From an uncultured Bacteroidales bacterium (GTDB lineage Bacteria > Bacteroidota > Bacteroidia > Bacteroidales > Bacteroidaceae), in NCBI GenBank assembly GCA_937901185.1, contig CALCHR010000090.1, forward strand, positions 1 through 11,025: a stretch of DNA of 11,025 nucleotides. The letters are read 5' to 3'. Shown here in pieces: positions 7,080 through 11,025 of the stretch. The notes beneath the pieces were generated by a model. The model was not told the DNA's origin, searched no databases, and saw only the letters and a list, made by a program, of their open reading frames with translations. The translations under genes and the position numbers were made by a program. Each line of letters opens with the position of its first letter. Within the stretch, counting starts at the first letter, position 1.

Positions 7080-8112
7080 AGCCGCGTTGAGGGGAGATCT
7101 TACAGCATCTGCTCGCATCAAGCATTTACTGGTAGTACGCTTTTCTGCCTTAGGAGATGTAGCCATGACCGTACCGGTGGTGGACTCCTTGGCACGTCAG
7201 CATCCCGATCTCCGCATCACCGTAGTTTCGCGACCGTTTTGTGCGCCACTGTTTGCCGCTCTGCCGGCCAACGTGGCGTTTTTTGGTGCCGATGTGCAAG
7301 GCGAATATAAAGGAGTGAGAGGCTTGTGGAAGCTCTCGCGCCGCCTCAAGGCTTTGGGCATTGATGCCATGGCCGACCTCCACGATGTGCTACGCACCAA
7401 AGTGGTGCGCACCTTTTTGCGCTTGCAAGGGGTGACCGTGGCCGTCATCGACAAGGGCCGCAGCGAGAAGAAGCGTCTGGTAAGAGGTGAGCGAAAGCCC
7501 TTGCGCCACGGAGCAGAGCGCTATGCCGATGTGTTCAGAGCGTTGGGACTCTCCTGCACCGTTGACTATCAGCCACGACACAAAGCCCCCGAGGCTGCAG
7601 GCCCATGCCGCATAGGCCTGGCTCCCTTTGCCGCCCACCAAGGTAAGATTTACCCCACGGAGCAAACCACGGAGTATCTACGCGCCCTATACCTGGCGCA
7701 CCCCGAAGCCGAGGTCTATGTGTTCTGCAGTAAGGGCGAAGCCGAAAGCGTAGAAGCGAAATGGACGAAAGAGTTTCCGCGCCTGGTGTTCGCCTGCCGG
7801 CAATACAAAGGGCTGAGCCAGGAGCTCGAACTCATGCAGCAGCTCGATGTCATGGTGAGCATGGACTCTGCCAATATGCACCTGGCCTCCATCGTAGGTC
7901 TGCCGGTGGTCAGCGTATGGGGCGCCACGCATCCCTACGCCGGTTTCATGGGCTACGGACAGAGCGAGGCACACGCCGTACAGCTCGACCTTCCTTGCCG
8001 CCCTTGCTCCATCTATGGCAACAAGCCCTGCCGCCACGGCGACTATCGCTGCCTGGCCGGTATCAGTCCGCAAAAAATACTCGAGCAGACAGAGCATCTG
8101 CTGCAAGCCTAA
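7066..8112 (+). CDS. Glycosyltransferase family 9 (heptosyltransferase-like)
   Basis: A GT-B enzyme of 348 residues, of the ADP-heptose:LPS heptosyltransferase type, expected at the cytoplasmic face of the inner membrane and using an ADP-sugar donor. HLLVVRFSALGDVAMTVPVVDSL (20-42) is the GT9 N-terminal signature; Asp31 corresponds to the proposed catalytic base of WaaC. The donor-site motif MDSANMHLASIVGLPVVSVWGATHPYAGF begins at residue 266. CRPCSIYGNKPCRHGDYRCLAGI near the C-terminus is a cysteine cluster common in Bacteroidota members. The ATG at 7066 lies inside the DUF4254 gene (14-nt overlap) and gives about 17 extra residues before the domain. A later non-ATG start such as TTG at 7087 is possible. 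Donor and acceptor cannot be assigned. Confidence 0.92.
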   Translation: MGNDKAALRGDLTASARIKHLLVVRFSALGDVAMTVPVVDSLARQHPDLRITVVSRPFCAPLFAALPANVAFFGADVQGEYKGVRGLWKLSRRLKALGIDAMADLHDVLRTKVVRTFLRLQGVTVAVIDKGRSEKKRLVRGERKPLRHGAERYADVFRALGLSCTVDYQPRHKAPEAAGPCRIGLAPFAAHQGKIYPTEQTTEYLRALYLAHPEAEVYVFCSKGEAESVEAKWTKEFPRLVFACRQYKGLSQELELMQQLDVMVSMDSANMHLASIVGLPVVSVWGATHPYAGFMGYGQSEAHAVQLDLPCRPCSIYGNKPCRHGDYRCLAGISPQKILEQTEHLLQA

Positions 8113-8127
8113 GCCGCCTGCGCAGCT

Positions 8128-8988
8128 ATGGTTTCCGAAGACAAAGACCATTCCCTTAAGATAGAAGATATGGAACAGAAGAATTTCACCATTGGCGTCG
8201 TCATCTCCACCTACAACAATCCGCGCTGGCTGGAGAAAACGCTGTGGGGATATTTGTATCAGACGCGCCCCGCCGACGAGATTGTCATTGCCGACGACGG
8301 CTCGCGCGACGACACCCGCCAACTGATAGAGCGCTTCAAGTCGCAGCTGCCCATTAAGCACGTGTGGCACGAAGACCAAGGCTTCCAGAAAACAGAGATT
8401 CTCAACAAGGCCATCGTAGCTGCCGAGGCCGACTATCTCATCTTTACCGACCAAGACTGCATACCCCGCGAGGATTTTATAGCTACGCATGCCCGCCATG
8501 CCGAAAGGGGATATTTTCTCTCCGGCGGCTACTTCAAACTACCGATGGACACGAGCCTTTGCATTGCACAGGCCGATGTGGAAAGCGGCAATGCCTTCCG
8601 GCTGAAGTGGCTGCATGAGCGCGGACTGAAATACAGTTTCAAGTGCAGCAAGCTCTTCCGCAGCCCACTCTATGCTTGGCTGCTGAATCACATCACGCCG
8701 GCTCGCGCCAGCTGGAACGGCTGCAACGCATCGGGGTGGCGCACCGACGCACTGGCCGTCAATGGCTTCAACGAGCAGATGCACTACGGCGGAGAGGACC
8801 GCGAGTTTGGCGAGCGCCTGGTCAATCTCGGCCTGCGCTCCAAGCAGCTGCGCTACTCGGCCATTCTTCTTCACCTCGACCACAAGCGCCCCTATAAGAA
8901 TAAGGAGGAGATAAAGAAGAATGTAGCCATCAGAAAAAAAACCCGCCGACAGCGAATCATCGAAACGCCCAACGGCATCCGAAAGTGA
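8128..8988 (+). CDS. Glycosyltransferase family 2 with C-terminal galactosyltransferase-like segment
   Basis: A GT-A enzyme of 286 residues that transfers a sugar from a nucleotide donor, probably to lipopolysaccharide core or another surface glycan. IGVVISTYNNPRWLEKTLWGYLYQ (22-45) is the GT2 N-terminus. IVIADDGSRDDT (52-63) holds the first acidic cluster. DQD at 108-110 is the metal-binding DxD. WNGCNASGWRTDALAVNGFNEQMHYGGEDREFGERL (196-231) is the C-terminal region shared with galactosyltransferase-like proteins, including the GGED acid. The tail is very basic (RKKTRRQR), which may favour membrane contact. The ATG at 8128 lies 15 nt after the GT9 stop. The ATG at 8170 (MEQKNFTIGVV) is also plausible: it follows an A-rich leader and begins nearer the domain. 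This is the last gene of the asd cluster. Confidence 0.92.
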   Translation: MVSEDKDHSLKIEDMEQKNFTIGVVISTYNNPRWLEKTLWGYLYQTRPADEIVIADDGSRDDTRQLIERFKSQLPIKHVWHEDQGFQKTEILNKAIVAAEADYLIFTDQDCIPREDFIATHARHAERGYFLSGGYFKLPMDTSLCIAQADVESGNAFRLKWLHERGLKYSFKCSKLFRSPLYAWLLNHITPARASWNGCNASGWRTDALAVNGFNEQMHYGGEDREFGERLVNLGLRSKQLRYSAILLHLDHKRPYKNKEEIKKNVAIRKKTRRQRIIETPNGIRK

Positions 8989-9003
8989 GATGCCGGACGC
9001 CAT

Positions 9004-9089
9004 TTTCGAAAGTCTGATCTAGGAAAAACTAGGTCTTAAGAAATTTTTCCTAGGTCTTGCGGAATTTTTCGTAGATCAGACTTTCGAAA
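9004..9089. repeat. 86-nt palindromic intergenic repeat, family A, copy 2 (both arms intact)
   Basis: Terminal inverted repeats of 25 nt (9004-9028 and 9065-9089) match at 24 positions. The outer 18 bases, TTTCGAAAGTCTGATCTA, are perfect and start with the self-complementary TTTCGAAA. The interior has a nested CTAGGAAAAA (9019-9028) / TTTTTCCTAG (9044-9053) pair and a direct repeat CTAGGTCTT (9029-9037, 9050-9058). It lies in the opposite orientation to copy 1 at 2321-2406. It begins 15 nt after the GT2 stop, and its right end touches the terminator. No transposase and no clear target-site duplication are seen, so REP-like or MITE-like are both possible. Confidence 0.85.
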
Positions 9090-9136
9090 CGCGGGCTCTT
9101 GAAGGCTGAAAAATCAGAGAGCCGGCGTTGTTTTTT
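9088..9136 (+). terminator. Strong rho-independent terminator of the asd-DUF4254-GT9-GT2 cluster
   Basis: AACGC (9088-9092) pairs with GCGTT (9125-9129) and GGCTCT (9094-9099) with AGAGCC (9118-9123), separated only by a G/G mismatch. The loop contains a further CTGA/TCAG mini-stem (9106-9109, 9114-9117). A run of six T follows at 9131-9136. The 5' base of the stem overlaps the last two bases of the family A repeat. Confidence 0.88.
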
Positions 9137-9222
9137 AGCAGTCAAGATGTCGTGCCGACAAGTGCTGAGATGCAGAAAACACCTCCCGCCTTTTGCCCCT
9201 TGACTTACACTCATTTATTAGC

Positions 9223-9290
9223 AAACTACTAAGAAAAACCAGTAAGCTACCAGGAATTTCTAGTAAACTAAGAGTTTTTCCTAGTAGCTT
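9223..9290. repeat. Palindromic AT-rich intergenic repeat, family B, copy 2
   Basis: The left arm AAACTACTAAGAAAAAC (9223-9239) matches the reverse complement of the right arm (9274-9290) at 15 of 17 positions. The interior contains further CTACC/AGTAAAC-type pieces, and the right arm includes TTTTTCCTAG (9275-9284), the core also found in family A. It is homologous, in inverted orientation, to positions 1-48. It lies between the GT2 terminator and the fumarase promoter. Confidence 0.65.
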
Positions 9291-9409
9291 ACTAAGACAC
9301 GGCCAAAAATGCCTACTGATTCTCAGATAGTTACAAAGCCCCAGAAAAGAAAGAGAAAGAGCCTTGCAAAATTCTGCATCGGCAGTGGCGTCAATGAAAC
9401 TTTTTTAGC

Positions 9410-9417
9410 TACCTTTG
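9410..9417 (+). promoter_or_regulatory. Bacteroidota-type -7 box (TACCTTTG) for the fumarase
   Basis: TACCTTTG followed by C fits TAnnTTTG and comes three bases after a run of six T (9401-9406), the same layout as the permease promoter. The start codon is 63 nt downstream, so the leader would be about 55 nt, A-rich and without a Shine-Dalgarno sequence. No clear -33 TTTG is seen. Confidence 0.55.
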
Positions 9418-9480
9418 CTATGTTCAAATGAGCACATAGCACATTGACAGAAAACAATATCTAAATATACCAAACAACTA

Positions 9481-11025
9481 TGGCACAAGTACCCGAATTT
9501 AAGTACGCTCCGATGTTCCAACTCGGAAAAGACACCACAGAGTATTATCTGCTCACCAAGGACCACGTCAGCGTGGGCGAGTTTGAAGGCCACCCCATCC
9601 TCAAGGTAGAGGCAGAGGGCTTGACCAAGATGATCAACCAAGCCTTCCGCGATGTATCCTTCTTGCTTCGCCGCGAGCACAACGAGCAAGTAGCAAAAAT
9701 CCTGAGCGACCCCGAAGCCTCAGACAACGACAAGTATGTGGCGCTCACCTTCTTGCGCAACGCTGAAGTAGCCGCCAAGGGTCAGCTCCCCCTCTGCCAG
9801 GACACCGGTACTGCCATCGTTCACGCCGAGAAGGGCCAGCAGGTATGGACCGGCTACTGCGACGAAGAAGCCATCGCTAAGGGCGTGTACAAAACCTATA
9901 CAGAAGAAAACCTGCGCTACTCGCAGAACGCTCCGCTCAACATGTACGACGAGGTGAACACCCGCTGCAACCTCCCCGCACAGATTGACATCGAAGCCAC
10001 CCACGGCATGGAATACCACTTCCTCTGTGTGACCAAAGGCGGTGGCTCGGCCAACAAGACATACCTCTATCAGGAAACCAAAGCCATCCTGAACCCTGCC
10101 ACGCTCGTTCCGTTCATCGTCGGCAAGATGAAGACCCTCGGCACAGCGGCTTGTCCTCCCTACCACATCGCAGTGGTAATCGGCGGCACATCGGCAGAGA
10201 AGAACCTGCTCACCGTGAAGTTGGCCTCCACCAAATACTACGACAACCTGCCCACCACCGGCGACGAGACAGGTCGCGCCTTCCGCGACGTAGAGCTGGA
10301 GAAGCAACTCCTGGCCGAAGCTCACAACATCGGACTCGGCGCTCAGTTTGGCGGTAAATACTTTGCCCACGACATCCGTGTGGTACGTCTCCCACGCCAC
10401 GGCGCCAGCTGTCCTGTAGGTCTCGGTGTGAGCTGCTCAGCCGACCGCAACATCAAATGTAAGATTAACAAGGATGGTATCTGGATTGAGAAGATGGACG
10501 ACAAACCATACGAGCTCATCCCAGAGGAACTGCGCAATGCAGGTGAGGGTGAGGTTGTACGTGTAGACCTCAACCGTCCTATGGACGAGGTATGCGAGCA
10601 GTTGTCACAGTATCCTGTAAGCACCCGTCTGTCGCTCAACGGAACAATCATCGTTGGCCGCGACATCGCTCACGCAAAGATTAAGGCACGCCTTGATGCA
10701 GGTGAGGGTATGCCAGAGTATCTGAAGAATCATCCTATCTATTATGCTGGACCAGCCAAGACACCAGCTGGCATGGCTTGCGGTTCTATGGGACCAACCA
10801 CAGCAGGACGTATGGACCCATACGTTTATGAGTTCCAAGACCACGGCGGCAGCCGCATCATGCTTGCTAAGGGCAACCGCTCTGAGGATGTTACCCGTGC
10901 ATGCAAGGACCACAAGGGCTTCTATCTCGGTTCTATCGGTGGTCCTGCAGCTATCTTGGCTCAGAACAATATCAAGAGCATCGAATGTGTGGAATATCCA
11001 GAACTCGGTATGGAAGCAATCTGGA
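9481..11025 (+). CDS. fumA: Fumarate hydratase, class I (iron-sulfur, single chain), 3' end outside window
   Basis: The frame opens at ATG 9481 (MAQVPEFKYAPMFQLGKDTTEYYLLT) and runs 515 codons to the window edge. Class I fumarases are about 540-550 residues, so only about 30 are missing. The enzyme interconverts fumarate and malate in the cytoplasm; in Prevotella-like anaerobes it serves the reductive branch from oxaloacetate to succinate. The N-terminal domain spans about 10-290 and the C-terminal domain begins near 330. Cys106 (LPLCQDTGTA), Cys225 (GTAACPPYH) and Cys311 (GASCPVGLG) are the likely ligands of the labile [4Fe-4S] cluster. KGGGSANK (186-193) and GGPAAILAQNNIKSIECVEYPELGMEAIW (487-515) are family segments. 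FumA and FumB cannot be told apart. Codon choice changes sharply after about residue 312. Confidence 0.95.

Larger units (their letters stand above)
8989..9480. other. 492-nt non-coding region between the glycan cluster and the fumarase
   Basis: In order it holds the family A repeat (9004-9089), a strong terminator (9088-9136), a small perfect hairpin (TGTCG 9148-9152 with CGACA 9156-9160), the family B palindrome (9223-9290) and the fumarase promoter (9410-9417). I see no credible gene in any frame. Stretches 9161-9222 and 9298-9400 show nothing I can name beyond a purine-rich run near 9343-9362. Confidence 0.7.

Noticed and set aside
7687..8499. Minus-strand 270-codon frame spanning the GT9/GT2 junction
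   Set aside because: Antisense to two well-supported glycosyltransferases, with no recognisable domain of its own.
9004..9297. Possible CRISPR array from repeated CTAGGAAAAA words
   Set aside because: The repeats are short, inverted and unevenly spaced, with no unique spacers of constant length and no cas genes.

Overview
The window looks like chromosomal DNA from a member of the Bacteroidota, most likely Prevotella or a close Prevotellaceae relative. Three things point there. The gene families are typical: a DUF5020 outer-membrane protein behind a purine permease, DUF4254 beside a family 9 glycosyltransferase, and a single-chain class I fumarase. Three gene starts are preceded by the TAnnTTTG promoter box of this phylum. 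Start codons lack clear Shine-Dalgarno sequences and sit behind A/T-rich leaders. No rRNA, tRNA, CRISPR array, transposase or phage gene is visible.

Layout. Positions 1-237 hold an intergenic repeat, an unexplained small ORF and a promoter. Positions 238-2277 (+) hold an AzgA-type purine permease and, 9 nt later, a secreted DUF5020 protein that is probably an outer-membrane channel; together they may form a two-membrane purine uptake route. Positions 2278-2504 carry an 86-nt repeat and a bidirectional terminator between converging genes. Positions 2505-5300 (-) hold a CPA2-type cation/proton antiporter with a C-terminal stress-protein-like region, followed 24 nt downstream by tcdA (tRNA ct6A dehydratase). 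Positions 5442-8988 (+) form a tight cluster: asd, DUF4254, a GT9 heptosyltransferase-like enzyme and a GT2 enzyme, the last three probably serving lipopolysaccharide or another surface glycan. Positions 8989-9480 are non-coding: a second, inverted copy of the 86-nt repeat, a strong terminator, a second kind of palindromic repeat and a promoter. Positions 9481-11025 (+) encode a class I fumarase cut by the window edge.

Main points for a second look: (1) tcdA lacks exactly the seven residues forming its glycine-rich nucleotide-binding loop, while the other expected motifs are intact; (2) the intergenic regions carry at least two families of AT-rich palindromic repeats sharing a CTAGGAAAAA core, with both 86-nt copies lying just after a stop codon and before a terminator; (3) synonymous codon use in the fumarase changes sharply near the junction of its two domains, suggesting recombination or an assembly join; (4) the permease/DUF5020 pairing. 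I see no clearly new multi-gene system; the repeats are the best candidate for something undescribed.
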